A stretch of 64,000 nucleotides of DNA from Bacillota bacterium (GCA_023392615.1 JAEVYT010000002.1:124001-188000); one strand, 5' to 3'. Counted from the first letter of the stretch, positions 25,761-35,155 are shown. Notes: generated from the letters alone by a model not told the origin. A program made the numbers and translations.

Positions 25761-26609
25761 TTAGTTTATCAATTCATGAAAAAAGTCCTCGGATAATATA
25801 AACGTTCCAATTCGTTTGACATCACCAGTCATATAGACAGAAGAATCCGGTAGTATTTCAATGAGTAGATCACCTCCCGGCATGTGAACAATAACCTTAG
25901 AATCAACCAGACCCAAGCGATATGCGGCGGTGGCCGCAGCGCAGCTACTACTTCCAGATGCCAAGGTGTATCCGGCTCCTCGTTCATATATCTCAATATT
26001 AATATGACTTCGGTCAATCACTTCTAATAACTGAAAATTAATTCTATTTGGAAAGTTCGTAGAATTCTCAACATAGGGTCCAAGCTTGGTGACTAATTCT
26101 TTCGATATAAGTTTCATCGGTATAACACAATGAGGGTTTCCAATTGAGACGCAAGTGACAGAGTATTTCTGATTGTTAAATATCATTTCTTCATTGATTA
26201 TCTCGCGTTCCTTACCTGTAGCAGGAAGTAGTGAACTCAAGCAAGTTGTTTTACCCATAAGTACACGCATCTTTTCGCCATTCGGTGAAAGATATTGTAC
26301 CTCAACGTCGCCGCCTAATGTAGATAATGTAAATTGATCGTTAGTGATATATCCAAAATCCTTAAGATATTTTGAGAAAATGCGAACACCGTTCCCGCTT
26401 TTTTCTGCTTCGCTTCCATCCGGATTATAAATCCTTACTTTTAACTTATTGTCTTCATAGATAGGCCCGTAAAGCATTCCGTCACTTCCAAAGCCGAAAT
26501 TTCGATGGCAGAGTAGCTTGATTTGTTCCGTATTCAAAAGATCTGGGTGATTCCTACTATCTAAAACAAGATAATCATTTCCTAGTGCATGGTACTTTTC
26601 TAATTGCAT
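25761..26609 (-). CDS. DapF-like PLP-independent epimerase homologue, catalytic Cys replaced
   Basis: A 282-residue protein with the full diaminopimelate epimerase fold. Substrate-binding features are kept: HALGNDYLVLD, FGFGSDG, NPDGSEAE, IGNPHCVI, NRINFQ and YERGAG. Both catalytic cysteines are changed: the usual CGNG reads SGNG (S71), and the usual ACGTGAC reads ASGSSSC (S218). DapF converts LL-DAP to meso-DAP by two-base Cys chemistry, so ordinary activity is doubtful. It may act on another amino acid, bind without turnover, or use Ser atypically. AGAAGG precedes the ATG. It is convergent with the CooS-like gene. No other lysine-pathway gene is nearby. Confidence 0.8.
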   Translation of the reverse strand: MQLEKYHALGNDYLVLDSRNHPDLLNTEQIKLLCHRNFGFGSDGMLYGPIYEDNKLKVRIYNPDGSEAEKSGNGVRIFSKYLKDFGYITNDQFTLSTLGGDVEVQYLSPNGEKMRVLMGKTTCLSSLLPATGKEREIINEEMIFNNQKYSVTCVSIGNPHCVIPMKLISKELVTKLGPYVENSTNFPNRINFQLLEVIDRSHINIEIYERGAGYTLASGSSSCAAATAAYRLGLVDSKVIVHMPGGDLLIEILPDSSVYMTGDVKRIGTFILSEDFFHELIN

Positions 26610-26754
26610 ATCCTACCTTCTTTCTGATTTAGCTTCTATAAGAAATCCGTATCATATTTTATTAGATTATAAATTGAATTAAAAACATGTAAAATAATTA
26701 TTGTGCTATAAATTATGTAAATACTGTTAAGATGTAAAAATTTCAAATTCACTC

Positions 26755-26783
26755 TTGAATCTATAAAATATAAGTGTTATATT
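26755..26783 (+). promoter_or_regulatory. Candidate sigma-A promoter of clpB
   Basis: TTGAAT, 17-bp spacer, TATATT. It implies a leader of about 135 nt. No CIRCE or CtsR operator was seen in the 318-bp gap. Confidence 0.5.
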
Positions 26784-26927
26784 ATCTGTAGAACAGCTAT
26801 CACAAAAGATTGATTTAATCAATAAAAATAATATATATATATCAATCCCAAATTTACTCAGGTTGATATTATATTAGAATCGGAGAATTGCAAATATTGA
26901 TTATTAATTTATAAAGGAGGAGTAGAT

Positions 26928-29510
26928 TTGAACATTAATAAGTTTACCCAAAATTCACTTCAGGCGGTGCAAAGATGTGAGAGCCTGGCATATGAATACG
27001 GACATCAGGAAATTGATGTGGAGCATCTGCTCTATAGCCTGATCACATTAGAAGACAGTTTGATTAAGAAATTACTTGAGAAGATGGAGATATCCACAGA
27101 GGTATTTCTTGCACAGGTTAAGGGGTTACTGAACCAGAGACCCAAAGTTTCAGGAGGACAGGTATTCATTAGTAATGACTTGAATAGAATTCTGATTTTT
27201 GCGGAAGAGGAAGCAAAGCAGATGGGTGATTCCTATGTATCGGTGGAACATTTATTCCTCAGTATGATTAAGCAGTCGAATAAATCTGTGAAGGAATTAC
27301 TAAAGGAGTTTCGCATCACCAGAGAGGAGTTTTTGAAGGTATTACAATCGGTTAGAGGAAATCAGAGAGTCATAAATGATAATCCTGAAGCTACCTATGA
27401 CACTCTTGAAAAGTATGGATATGACCTTGTTGCAAGGGCAAAGGAACAAAAGCTTGACCCTGTGATTGGACGTGATAGTGAGATACGTAATGTAATCAGA
27501 ATCTTATCCAGAAAGACAAAGAACAATCCGGTACTGATCGGTGAGCCAGGTGTTGGTAAAACAGCCGTGGTGGAAGGGTTGGCACAAAGAATCGTAAGAG
27601 GTGATGTTCCACAATCCTTAAAGGATAAGAAGCTCTTTGCACTTGATATGGGATCGTTAGTTGCAGGTGCAAAGTACAGGGGTGAGTTTGAAGAACGCTT
27701 GAAGGCGGTTTTGGAGGAAGTTGTAAAAAGTGAGGGTCAGATTATCCTGTTTATTGATGAGCTTCATACGATAGTCGGAGCTGGTAAGGCAGAGGGCTCG
27801 ATGGATATGGGAAATATGCTAAAACCGATGTTAGCGAGAGGGGAACTTCATTGTATAGGGGCAACTACCCTGAATGAGTATCGTCAGAACATTGAAAAGG
27901 ACGCAGCTTTGGAACGTCGTTTTCAGCCGGTTCTGGTGGCAGAGCCTAATGTAGAAGATACTATTTCTATTCTACGTGGTTTGAAGGAACGATATGAGGT
28001 ATTCCATGGTGTAAAGATTACCGATGGCGCCCTGGTTAGTGCGGCGACATTATCCAACCGATACATTTCAGATCGTTTTCTCCCGGATAAGGCAATCGAC
28101 CTTGTGGACGAGGCATGTGCACTGATTAAAACAGAGCTTGATTCGATGCCAACAGAGCTGGATGATATGCAGCGTAGAATTATGCAGATGGAGATTGAGG
28201 AGGCTGCACTAAAAAGAGAGAATGATAGATTGAGTGCGGACAGATTAAGTGAATTACAAAAGGAACTGGCAGAGCTTAGAGAGTTTTTTTCCTCAGCGAA
28301 AGCTACATGGGATAAGGAGAAGGCTTCTATGGAGAAGGTTCATAAGCTCCGTGAAGAGCTGGAGAGTTTAAATAATGAGATTGAACTCGCAGAGCGTAGC
28401 TATGATTTGAATAAAGCAGCTGAACTAAAATATGGTCGCCTTCCGGAACTGATGCGTAAGTTGGAAGCGGAAGAGGATCGTCTGAAAGCAGAGGAGCAGG
28501 TTCTGGTACATGAGAATGTCAGTGAGGAGGAGATAGCAAGGATTGTGTCCCGTTGGACAGGAATCCCAATCACTCGACTCACCGAAGGGGAGCGAAGTAA
28601 GACTCTGCATCTTGGAGATGCACTTCATAAGAGAGTAGTTGGGCAGGATGAAGGAGTAGAGAAAGTATCTGATGCGATTCTTCGTTCCAAGGCAGGTATT
28701 AAGGATCCTACGAAACCAATCGGTTCTTTCTTGTTTTTAGGACCCACCGGTGTAGGTAAAACAGAGCTTGCGAAAGCGCTTGCTGAGAACTTATTTGATG
28801 ATGAACACAATATGGTTCGAATTGACATGAGTGAATATATGGAGAAGCACTCTGTAGCCAGACTGATCGGTGCTCCTCCCGGATACATCGGATACGATGA
28901 AGGAGGCCAGCTGACGGAGGCAGTTAGACGTAAGCCTTATACCGTTGTATTGTTTGATGAAATTGAGAAAGCACATCCGGATGTATTTAACGTACTACTT
29001 CAGGTGTTGGATGACGGACGTATCACTGATTCCCAGGGAAGAACGGTAGACTTTAAGAATACAATTATTATTCTTACCTCCAACATAGGTTCAAGATATT
29101 TATTAGAGGGAATAGAAGAATCAGGAGAGATTAAAAGTGAGGTTGAGGATTTGGTTATGACAGAACTTCGAGCACATTTTCGACCGGAGTTCCTTAATCG
29201 ACTGGATGAAATTATCTTATTTAAACCGTTAAGTAAGGATAATATCATCGATATCATGGATCTGTTGATTGTAGATCTTAACAGACGACTTGAGGATAAG
29301 GAGATTATAATTGAATTATCACCATCAGCGAAGGATCTTATTATAGATAGTGCTTATGATCCGATGTACGGAGCAAGGCCGCTCAAGCGTTACTTACAGA
29401 AGAATGTGGAAACATTAAGTGCGAGATTAATACTTAGTGATCAGGTTCGCCCTCAGGATACCATTTTAATTGAGGTAGCGAATAACAAGTTAATAGCGAC
29501 AGTAATATAG
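26928..29510 (+). CDS. clpB: ClpB disaggregase chaperone
   Basis: An 860-residue Hsp100 AAA+ protein that works with DnaK to rescue aggregated proteins. Layout: N-terminal Clp-N repeats (about 1-145), first AAA module with Walker A GEPGVGKT (about residue 205) and ILFIDELH, a coiled-coil middle domain (about 405-525) that separates ClpB from ClpA/C, and a second AAA module with GPTGVGKT (about 605) and VVLFDEIEKAHPD. A C-terminal substrate domain follows. The start is TTG at 26928 with AAAGGAGG 7 bp upstream. It stands alone with its own promoter and terminator. Confidence 0.96.
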   Translation: MNINKFTQNSLQAVQRCESLAYEYGHQEIDVEHLLYSLITLEDSLIKKLLEKMEISTEVFLAQVKGLLNQRPKVSGGQVFISNDLNRILIFAEEEAKQMGDSYVSVEHLFLSMIKQSNKSVKELLKEFRITREEFLKVLQSVRGNQRVINDNPEATYDTLEKYGYDLVARAKEQKLDPVIGRDSEIRNVIRILSRKTKNNPVLIGEPGVGKTAVVEGLAQRIVRGDVPQSLKDKKLFALDMGSLVAGAKYRGEFEERLKAVLEEVVKSEGQIILFIDELHTIVGAGKAEGSMDMGNMLKPMLARGELHCIGATTLNEYRQNIEKDAALERRFQPVLVAEPNVEDTISILRGLKERYEVFHGVKITDGALVSAATLSNRYISDRFLPDKAIDLVDEACALIKTELDSMPTELDDMQRRIMQMEIEEAALKRENDRLSADRLSELQKELAELREFFSSAKATWDKEKASMEKVHKLREELESLNNEIELAERSYDLNKAAELKYGRLPELMRKLEAEEDRLKAEEQVLVHENVSEEEIARIVSRWTGIPITRLTEGERSKTLHLGDALHKRVVGQDEGVEKVSDAILRSKAGIKDPTKPIGSFLFLGPTGVGKTELAKALAENLFDDEHNMVRIDMSEYMEKHSVARLIGAPPGYIGYDEGGQLTEAVRRKPYTVVLFDEIEKAHPDVFNVLLQVLDDGRITDSQGRTVDFKNTIIILTSNIGSRYLLEGIEESGEIKSEVEDLVMTELRAHFRPEFLNRLDEIILFKPLSKDNIIDIMDLLIVDLNRRLEDKEIIIELSPSAKDLIIDSAYDPMYGARPLKRYLQKNVETLSARLILSDQVRPQDTILIEVANNKLIATVI

Positions 29511-29537
29511 GATAGAAATTATAGAATTTATAATATT

Positions 29538-29605
29538 AGAGTGAGTACAATACGTGTCATCAAGTTAGTAGGCTTAGGTGAAGTTAGTGGTACTCACTCT
29601 TTTTA
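29538..29605 (+). terminator. Terminator of clpB
   Basis: Perfect 11-bp AGAGTGAGTAC/GTACTCACTCT stem enclosing about 41 nt, followed by T residues. Confidence 0.75.
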
Positions 29606-29686
29606 TTCTATAAAAATAAAATCTCCTGGGCAATATGAGGTTATAGTATGAACATATGCAATCAGGTAATATGTTCCAATTAATTA

Positions 29687-29715
29687 TTGACAATTAAGTA
29701 CCATTATTATATATT
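29687..29715 (+). promoter_or_regulatory. Sigma-A promoter of the tetR-mbl operon
   Basis: Consensus TTGACA, 17-bp spacer, TATATT, 51 bp before the TetR start codon. Confidence 0.7.
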
Positions 29716-29766
29716 GAATATAGAACTGAACATACAGTACTAAAATAAATCATAGAGGTAATAAGT

Positions 29767-30369
29767 ATGAACATCCCCAATGCAAGAGAAAGAATTTTAG
29801 ATACAGCCGTTAAAATATTTGCTGAAAAAAGCTATGAAGGTTCCCGCATCGATGAGATTGCCAAAGAAGCAAATGTTCCGAAATCCTTAATTTACTATCA
29901 TTTCAAAAGTAAAGAAGAGATACTTCAGGTATTGATTGAGAACTTTACGAATGAGTATTTAGCTTTAATTGAAGATGGAGTTGGTGAAAGCCATCAGGAG
30001 AAGAGTGAAAATCTGGTACATAAGATGAAAAATAAGTACTATGAGTTTGGTATCCGAAATGCTGATCTAGTCCGTGTAATTTTAATAGATTCTCTGAAGA
30101 AGGGAAAGGAAGAGCTGATTTTATTCCGTATTGTTGATGCTATGATAGCCAAGGAAGTTAGTGGTAAAGAAGGATCAGACGTTGATATACAAGAAAGAAG
30201 AATTGCCGAATTCTTCACTAGTTTTATGCCTAATTATGCTTACATCTGTTTTGGAGAGTCTTGGGTAAAGTATTTTAATATAAAAAAAGAAAGGTTTGAT
30301 GAACTATATCTGAAGGTTTATGAAGATACTCATGGAGCCTATCATAAAAATCATGATAAGGAGAACTGA
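29767..30369 (+). CDS. TetR/AcrR family transcription regulator
   Basis: A 200-residue regulator. The N-terminal helix-turn-helix is clear (REFILDTA-like start ARERILDTAVKIF, then IDEIAKEANVPKSLIYYHFK, residues about 5-50). The C-terminal ligand-binding domain has no recognisable specificity. The MBL hydrolase starts 1 bp after its stop codon, so the two form an operon and the hydrolase is a probable target or functional partner. TetR proteins usually repress their own operon. The promoter upstream is strong, but no clear operator palindrome was found. Confidence 0.9.
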   Translation: MNIPNARERILDTAVKIFAEKSYEGSRIDEIAKEANVPKSLIYYHFKSKEEILQVLIENFTNEYLALIEDGVGESHQEKSENLVHKMKNKYYEFGIRNADLVRVILIDSLKKGKEELILFRIVDAMIAKEVSGKEGSDVDIQERRIAEFFTSFMPNYAYICFGESWVKYFNIKKERFDELYLKVYEDTHGAYHKNHDKEN

Positions 30370-30370
30370 G

Positions 30371-31087
30371 ATGAACCAGGAATTAATTCGAATTGATTTA
30401 GGCGGTGTGAATTGTTATCTATGTAAAAGAAATAATAGCTATGTATTATTTGATACCGGTGGAAGCCTGATAATGGATAAAGGACAGAATAACAGACGGC
30501 AGGAATTAATTTATCAATTGGAACAAGCAGGGTGTTATCCCGGGAGTCTGAAGGCTATTATATTGACACATGGTGATGTGGATCATACCATGAATGCAGC
30601 ATACCTTAGAGATCATTATCAAACAATCATTGTTATGCATAAGGAGGATACGAATCTCACACAAAACCTTACCGTGGACAAGATGCTTTCCAGCTTCCAA
30701 TTTAAATCACTCATTCTAAAATTGTTTTTTCTTGTGATGCAGAAGACAATTAAAAAAGTATCTGAAAATACGTTAAAGAATTACGAGTCTTTTTATCCAA
30801 ATGAGTTAATTGAGGATGGAGAGAGTTTGTTGCAGTATGGGTATGAGGGTGAAGTTATACATTTACCCGGACACACGCCGGGATCAATTGGCATTCTGTC
30901 ACAAGATGGTATATTGATAGCAGGTGATATTTTTAGTAATACGAAAAAACCCATCACAGCGATTAATGCTGACAACTTTAAACAGTTAAAAGAAAGTATT
31001 CAAAAGTTGAAGTCAAAGCATATAACTACAATATATCCGGGTCATGGTGAGCCATTTCAAGCGAATAGGCTTGGCTTTAGAAACTAG
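30371..31087 (+). CDS. MBL fold metallo-hydrolase
   Basis: A 238-residue metallo-beta-lactamase-fold hydrolase. The metal site motif reads LTHGDVDHT, where Asp stands at the second His position of HxHxDH, a variant common in clostridial members. Later ligands lie in LPGHTPGSIGI, IAGDIFS and IYPGHGEP. The substrate is unknown; glyoxalase II-like or lactonase-like activity is possible. The start is the ATG at 30371, with AAGGAG inside the tetR end; the longer frame from 30320 has no site. Co-transcribed with the TetR gene. Confidence 0.88.
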   Translation: MNQELIRIDLGGVNCYLCKRNNSYVLFDTGGSLIMDKGQNNRRQELIYQLEQAGCYPGSLKAIILTHGDVDHTMNAAYLRDHYQTIIVMHKEDTNLTQNLTVDKMLSSFQFKSLILKLFFLVMQKTIKKVSENTLKNYESFYPNELIEDGESLLQYGYEGEVIHLPGHTPGSIGILSQDGILIAGDIFSNTKKPITAINADNFKQLKESIQKLKSKHITTIYPGHGEPFQANRLGFRN

Positions 31088-31159
31088 CAGAGAGTATCCT
31101 CGAATTTTTTAAACAATTAATTCATAGAATTAGTTAAGTGATAATTTTATGGAGGTTGT

Positions 31160-31576
31160 ATGAAGAGATCGGCTATAGCAGTTCTGCTTCTAACAATAAT
31201 ATTAATTTCCGTTGCACTAACTGGGTGTAAGTCAGTGAATACCGATGTGAAGAAAATAAAGGATCTTGAATTTACCGTTGTTGAAGACCCGGATGTACCA
31301 GGTGAGTTAAAAGAGTTTATTGATGAGAAGAAAGCGGTTCCGTTTAAGATGACGTATACCAATAAAGATAGTCTATATATTGTTGTTGGGTATGGTGAAC
31401 AACGTACCGGAGGGTATAGTGTTACAGTGGATGATTTGTATCTGACAAAGAATGCAATATACATTAACACTAATTTGGTGGGACCATCTAAAGATGCATC
31501 TGTTTCACAAAGTCTTACCTATCCCTATGTAGTTGTGAAATTGGAACGACGTGATGAGAAGGTAGTGTTTGAATAA
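31160..31576 (+). CDS. PrcB C-terminal domain-like lipoprotein
   Basis: A 138-residue secreted protein. A signal peptide (MKRSAIAVLLLTIILISVA) ends in lipobox LTGC, so the mature protein is lipid-anchored at Cys23. The mature part has the PrcB_C pattern: ELKEFIDEKKAVPFKMTY, then a short beta core with VVGYGEQRTGGYSVTVDDL and YPYVVVKLERR. PrcB-type domains act as small protease-complex or inhibitor-like modules; the role here is unknown. GGAGG lies just before the ATG. Confidence 0.75.
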   Translation: MKRSAIAVLLLTIILISVALTGCKSVNTDVKKIKDLEFTVVEDPDVPGELKEFIDEKKAVPFKMTYTNKDSLYIVVGYGEQRTGGYSVTVDDLYLTKNAIYINTNLVGPSKDASVSQSLTYPYVVVKLERRDEKVVFE

Positions 31577-31588
31577 TAATGATAAAAA

Positions 31589-31631
31589 TTTGGGAGAGTA
31601 AGTGGGATAGGTAATCCACAAGCTCTCCTAA
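31589..31631. terminator. Terminator-like hairpin
   Basis: GGAGAG/CTCTCC outer stem with nested GTGGgAT/ATCCAC, 12 bp after the PrcB-like gene. No strong T tract. The rest of the gap to the veg promoter shows no gene. Confidence 0.5.
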
Positions 31632-31916
31632 AATTATTGATAAAAATAGCATTAAAAGTGGAAGAGATAAGAAACATTACTATATTTTGTTAATAAGACA
31701 AGCCAACTATCAAGATATTGTATGTTATAATAATTTGGAAGATTGCTTAAAGATTTACAAAAAAAGGACGTTATTTTTGTGCAATTTTGTAAATTGACAG
31801 ATGAGATAAAATAATAAAGTGAAATTATTCCAGTATATTGAACAAAAATAACCATGTTCTATGTGCATATTTTTCGGAATAAATAGTCGTCAATAATCGA
31901 ATTGTCTGAAAATTCA

Positions 31917-31945
31917 TTGACATTAATCGAAATTAGTGATATAAT
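31917..31945 (+). promoter_or_regulatory. Perfect consensus sigma-A promoter of veg
   Basis: TTGACA, exactly 17 bp, TATAAT. It gives a leader of about 105 nt. In Bacillus veg is also driven by a strong promoter. Confidence 0.85.
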
Positions 31946-32055
31946 ATTGGCGACGCATATGATTTGTAACAGATTTATTTATAATGATATATTCATTGGT
32001 TTAATAAGGTGACCTGTTCCGTGTTAGATTTATGGATATTGGCAAGGAGAAAATA

Positions 32056-32301
32056 ATGATGAAGCAAAATGATGTAAACTGTGTGAGAAATGCAGTAATA
32101 AACCAAACAGGGAAGAGAGTAAAGATTAGAATAAACAGGGGACGTCACAAAGTAGACGTATCAGAAGGAATTATATCAGAGACTTACCCTAGCATATTCC
32201 TGGTAAAGATTCAGGAATCAAAAGATACACCAGTTAAGGTGGTTTCATATAGTTACACTGATATTTTAACAAAAGATGTTGAGTTGATTCTTTGCAATTG
32301 A
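32056..32301 (+). CDS. veg: Veg family protein
   Basis: An 81-residue protein. NAVINQTGKRVKIRINRGRH and SEGIISETYPSIFLVKI are the conserved core of the Veg (formerly DUF1021) family of small RNA-binding-fold proteins. Bacillus Veg has been linked to biofilm control and spore outgrowth. The start is at ATG 32056, with AAGGAG 6 bp upstream; the adjacent ATG at 32059 is also possible. An in-frame ATG at 32032 lies before the ribosome site. A perfect consensus promoter suggests high expression. Confidence 0.92.
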   Translation: MMKQNDVNCVRNAVINQTGKRVKIRINRGRHKVDVSEGIISETYPSIFLVKIQESKDTPVKVVSYSYTDILTKDVELILCN

Positions 32302-32361
32302 GATTAGACTTAAAGCAACAAATTTCACGCTTCGCGAGGAATTGCGTTGTCATGAATAGAG

Positions 32362-32397
32362 AGCTAAAGCCAGATATGGGGGGCTTTAGCTTTTTTT
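32362..32397 (+). terminator. Terminator of veg
   Basis: AGCTAAAGCC/GGCTTTAGCT stem with a 10-nt loop, followed by seven T residues. Confidence 0.85.
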
Positions 32398-32495
32398 GCT
32401 TTCTACAATACATTTTCCATTCATAATTCCCTTTGGACGTGAATAAGATATGACAGAGGCATCCGTCATATGTCCAAATTAAGGAGGGAATATAA

Positions 32496-34064
32496 GTGGA
32501 TTTGATTAAAAAGAATATTCATATGAATAAATTGAGATGTAAGAGCGCCCTGCAGCTTACATTGGACGACGATTTTAATGTTCCGGATGTAAAACCGGAT
32601 ATTGACCAGATAATAACCGAGCAGGGTGAAATCAAGATTAATGATATCAAAGCGATGAACGGCAAGCTCCTTGTAAAGGGTGTTCTGGCGTTTAATGTCC
32701 TCTATTTAAGTGAAGGTGATCAAAGACCTATTCAAAATATGTCGGGAGAAATTCCATTTGATGAAACAATCAATATGGATATAACCTGCATTGATGATGA
32801 TCCAACCGTAAAATGGGATTTGGAGGATTTATCTACCGGTCTGATCAACTCAAGAAAGTTGAGTGTAAAATCAATCATTCGTCTATTTGTTGTTGTGGAA
32901 GATCTGTATGATGAAGAAACAGCAGTCAGAGTGGAAGGGCCGGAAGATATTCAGTGTATCAATAAAAAGATAGAAGTTACAGATGTAGCAGTAAATAAAA
33001 AGGATACATTCCGTATTAAGGATGAGATAAATCTGCCAAGCAATAAGGGAAATATTACTCAGGTACTTTTTAAAGATATTAATCTGAGTAACGTAGAAAT
33101 CAGGTTACTTGACGATAAGTTCACAATAAAAGGAGAGCTTCCGATATTCATTATGTACACCAGTGCGGATGAAGAAAATCCAATTGAATATTTTGAAACA
33201 GATATTCCGTTTAGTGGAACAATTGATTGCGCCGGATGCACGGAAGACATGATTGACGATATTACAATTGGTATACTTAGCAAGAACCTAGAGATCAAAC
33301 CGGATGCAGATGGTGAAGATCGTAATATAGACTTAGAGGTGATTCTAGAACTGGGAATCAAGGTGTATAAAACAGAAGAACCTGAGATTTTATGTGATGC
33401 GTACAGCCCCACGAAGGATGTAAGACCTGTTGTACGTGACGCAGTATATGAGAATCTAGTAATCAAGAATAATAGCAAATACAGGATATCTGATCGTTTA
33501 AGCGTACCGGAAAATCAGCCGAGATTACTTCAAATCTGCCATGCCCAGGGGAATATAAAGATTGATGATATCACTCAGGAGGATACAGAACTTCAGGTAG
33601 AGGGTGTTATTGAAGTGAATATTCTTTATATCTCCGAGGATGATAGTAAGCCGATGAATTCACTAAAAGGAATCATACCGTTTACTCAAGCGATTGAATT
33701 AAAGGGAATGAAGCCGGATAGCAATTATGAGATCAAACCATACATAGATCAGTTAAGTGTAATGATGTTAGATGCAGATGAAATAGAAGTTAAGGCTACG
33801 ATAAATTTGAATGCCATAGTATTTGATTTGATCACAGAGGAGATCATCACGGATATCGAAGTGGCTGATCTTGATTTAGATATGCTACAATCTATGCCAG
33901 GAATTATCGGATATGTGGTGAAAAGCGATGATAATTTGTGGAAAATTGCAAAGAAATATCTAACGACTGTGGATAGTATTATGGATATCAATAACTTGGC
34001 AGATGCAAGAGTTAGCGAGGGTGATAAATTAATTATTATGAAGATGGTTGATACAATCTTATAA
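32496..34064 (+). CDS. sipL: SipL-like SPOCS/DUF3794 and LysM spore protein
   Basis: A 522-residue protein. Three SPOCS (DUF3794) repeats are visible, at about residues 10-110 (DVKPDIDQIITEQGEIKI), 170-260 and 325-430 (RISDRLSVPENQPRLLQI). A C-terminal LysM domain follows at about 470-518 (VVKSDDNLWKIAKKYLTTVD). This is the layout of SipL, the clostridial partner of SpoIVA needed to encase the forespore with coat. LysM may direct it to SpoIVA or peptidoglycan-like surfaces. The start is GTG at 32496 with AAGGAGGG upstream. Likely mother-cell (sigma-E) expression, but no promoter was identified. Confidence 0.85.
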   Translation: MDLIKKNIHMNKLRCKSALQLTLDDDFNVPDVKPDIDQIITEQGEIKINDIKAMNGKLLVKGVLAFNVLYLSEGDQRPIQNMSGEIPFDETINMDITCIDDDPTVKWDLEDLSTGLINSRKLSVKSIIRLFVVVEDLYDEETAVRVEGPEDIQCINKKIEVTDVAVNKKDTFRIKDEINLPSNKGNITQVLFKDINLSNVEIRLLDDKFTIKGELPIFIMYTSADEENPIEYFETDIPFSGTIDCAGCTEDMIDDITIGILSKNLEIKPDADGEDRNIDLEVILELGIKVYKTEEPEILCDAYSPTKDVRPVVRDAVYENLVIKNNSKYRISDRLSVPENQPRLLQICHAQGNIKIDDITQEDTELQVEGVIEVNILYISEDDSKPMNSLKGIIPFTQAIELKGMKPDSNYEIKPYIDQLSVMMLDADEIEVKATINLNAIVFDLITEEIITDIEVADLDLDMLQSMPGIIGYVVKSDDNLWKIAKKYLTTVDSIMDINNLADARVSEGDKLIIMKMVDTIL

Positions 34065-34101
34065 AGTCGACAGTACAACACATAAAGCAGAAATAATATA
34101 T

Positions 34102-34173
34102 AGGGGCTGCGTAGTAGTTTGTCTATTCATAGAAGAGATCTTATGAATGATAAATTGCTAGGCAGCTCCTTTT
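34102..34173 (+). terminator. Long terminator hairpin of the SipL-like gene
   Basis: AGGGGCTGC pairs with GGCAGCTCCT and the stem continues inward through ATTCATa/TATGAAT. It ends in TTTT, 38 bp after the stop. Confidence 0.7.
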
Positions 34174-34344
34174 GTACAAACAGAGTTATTATGCTGTAGA
34201 AATACAATCAATATTCCATATCATTTCTGGGTACATGTAGAAAAAGGTTAAGAAATTGGATTTTTTATCCGAAATATTCATTGTAACTTATGATATATCT
34301 AGATTAGAAGAAGAAATCAATCTACGAATCAAGGAGGATAAGAT

Positions 34345-34935
34345 ATGAGTGTAAACGGAATTACGAATGTATCTCAGCGCTATGGCAGCGGTTCTGTGAC
34401 CAAGTCGGATGGAAGAACTGGTAAAAGCAATGATGCAGCAAAACAAGAAGATGTGGCAGCTGTTTATGAAAAAGGTGGACAGGTGACAGAAGAAACCACC
34501 GTGTATAAGCAGGATACGGCTACAATTGATCGACTGAAGGCAGAGGCGGATAGACGTAACCAAAGCTTAAGGGAATTGGTATTGCGATTAATATCAAAAC
34601 AGGGACAAACAGTGGATGATGCGACTGATATATATACCTTACTTCGAGAAGGTAAAGTGGATGTAGATCCTGAAACTAAGGCACAGGCACAGAAGGATAT
34701 CTCAGAGGATGGTTATTGGGGCGTAAAACAGACCTCAGAACGAATTTGTAGCTTTGCAAAAGCATTGGCAGGAGGAGACCCTTCAAAAGCAGATGAGCTG
34801 ATAGAAGCTGTAAAAAAAGGCTTTGATGAAGCTGCAAAAGCTTGGGGAGGAGAGCTTCCCGATATATGCCAACAGACATATAATTCTGCAATCTCAAAGT
34901 TGGAGGCATGGAGAGACGGCAAGGATAGTCAATAA
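34345..34935 (+). CDS. Conserved hypothetical protein
   Basis: A 196-residue soluble protein. The first 45 residues are Gly/Ser/Lys-rich and probably disordered. They are followed by a helix (TIDRLKAEADRRNQSLRELV) and a C-terminal helical domain containing DISEDGYWGVKQTSERICSF and GFDEAAKAWGGELPDICQQT. The GF..A...WGG.LP.I..T pattern resembles a domain found in bacterial proteins of unknown function (DUF5610-like). AAGGAGG precedes the ATG. No signal peptide and no neighbours give a role. Confidence 0.6.
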   Translation: MSVNGITNVSQRYGSGSVTKSDGRTGKSNDAAKQEDVAAVYEKGGQVTEETTVYKQDTATIDRLKAEADRRNQSLRELVLRLISKQGQTVDDATDIYTLLREGKVDVDPETKAQAQKDISEDGYWGVKQTSERICSFAKALAGGDPSKADELIEAVKKGFDEAAKAWGGELPDICQQTYNSAISKLEAWRDGKDSQ

Positions 34936-34942
34936 AGTTAGG

Positions 34943-35155
34943 AAAGGGCTGTTGTAAAATTAATAATTTGTAGGAATAATGTTATATTGCCATAATGCAC
35001 TGTTTGGAAGACCATGCTTATAATTTTGTGTTTCGAAGGCGAACTTTTATGTACGACTACGAAACACAAAATATAAACATTGTCCTTCCAACCCGTGTGT
35101 GAGGCAAATAACATTGTTCCTTAAAGAAAATTATTTATTTTTACAACAGCCCTTT
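34943..35155. repeat. 213-bp near-palindrome (giant hairpin, MITE-like)
   Basis: The outer arms begin AAAGGGCTGTTGTAAAA and end TTTTACAACAGCCCTTT, and complementarity continues almost to the centre. Inner blocks include GGAATAATGTTAT/ATAACATTGTTCC and ATTTTGTGTTTCG/CGAAACACAAAAT. Only about 25 nt remain as loop. It lies between two convergent genes and touches the ispE stop codon. It could be a bidirectional terminator, a structured RNA, or a MITE; no target-site duplication is evident and no second copy was seen in the window. Confidence 0.75.

Noticed and set aside
25761..26609. Plain annotation as active dapF
   Set aside because: Both catalytic cysteines are Ser, so a family name without a firm function was kept.
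26610..26927. CIRCE or CtsR operator before clpB
   Set aside because: Neither the TTAGCACTC-N9-GAGTGCTAA repeat nor the CtsR heptad repeat could be found.
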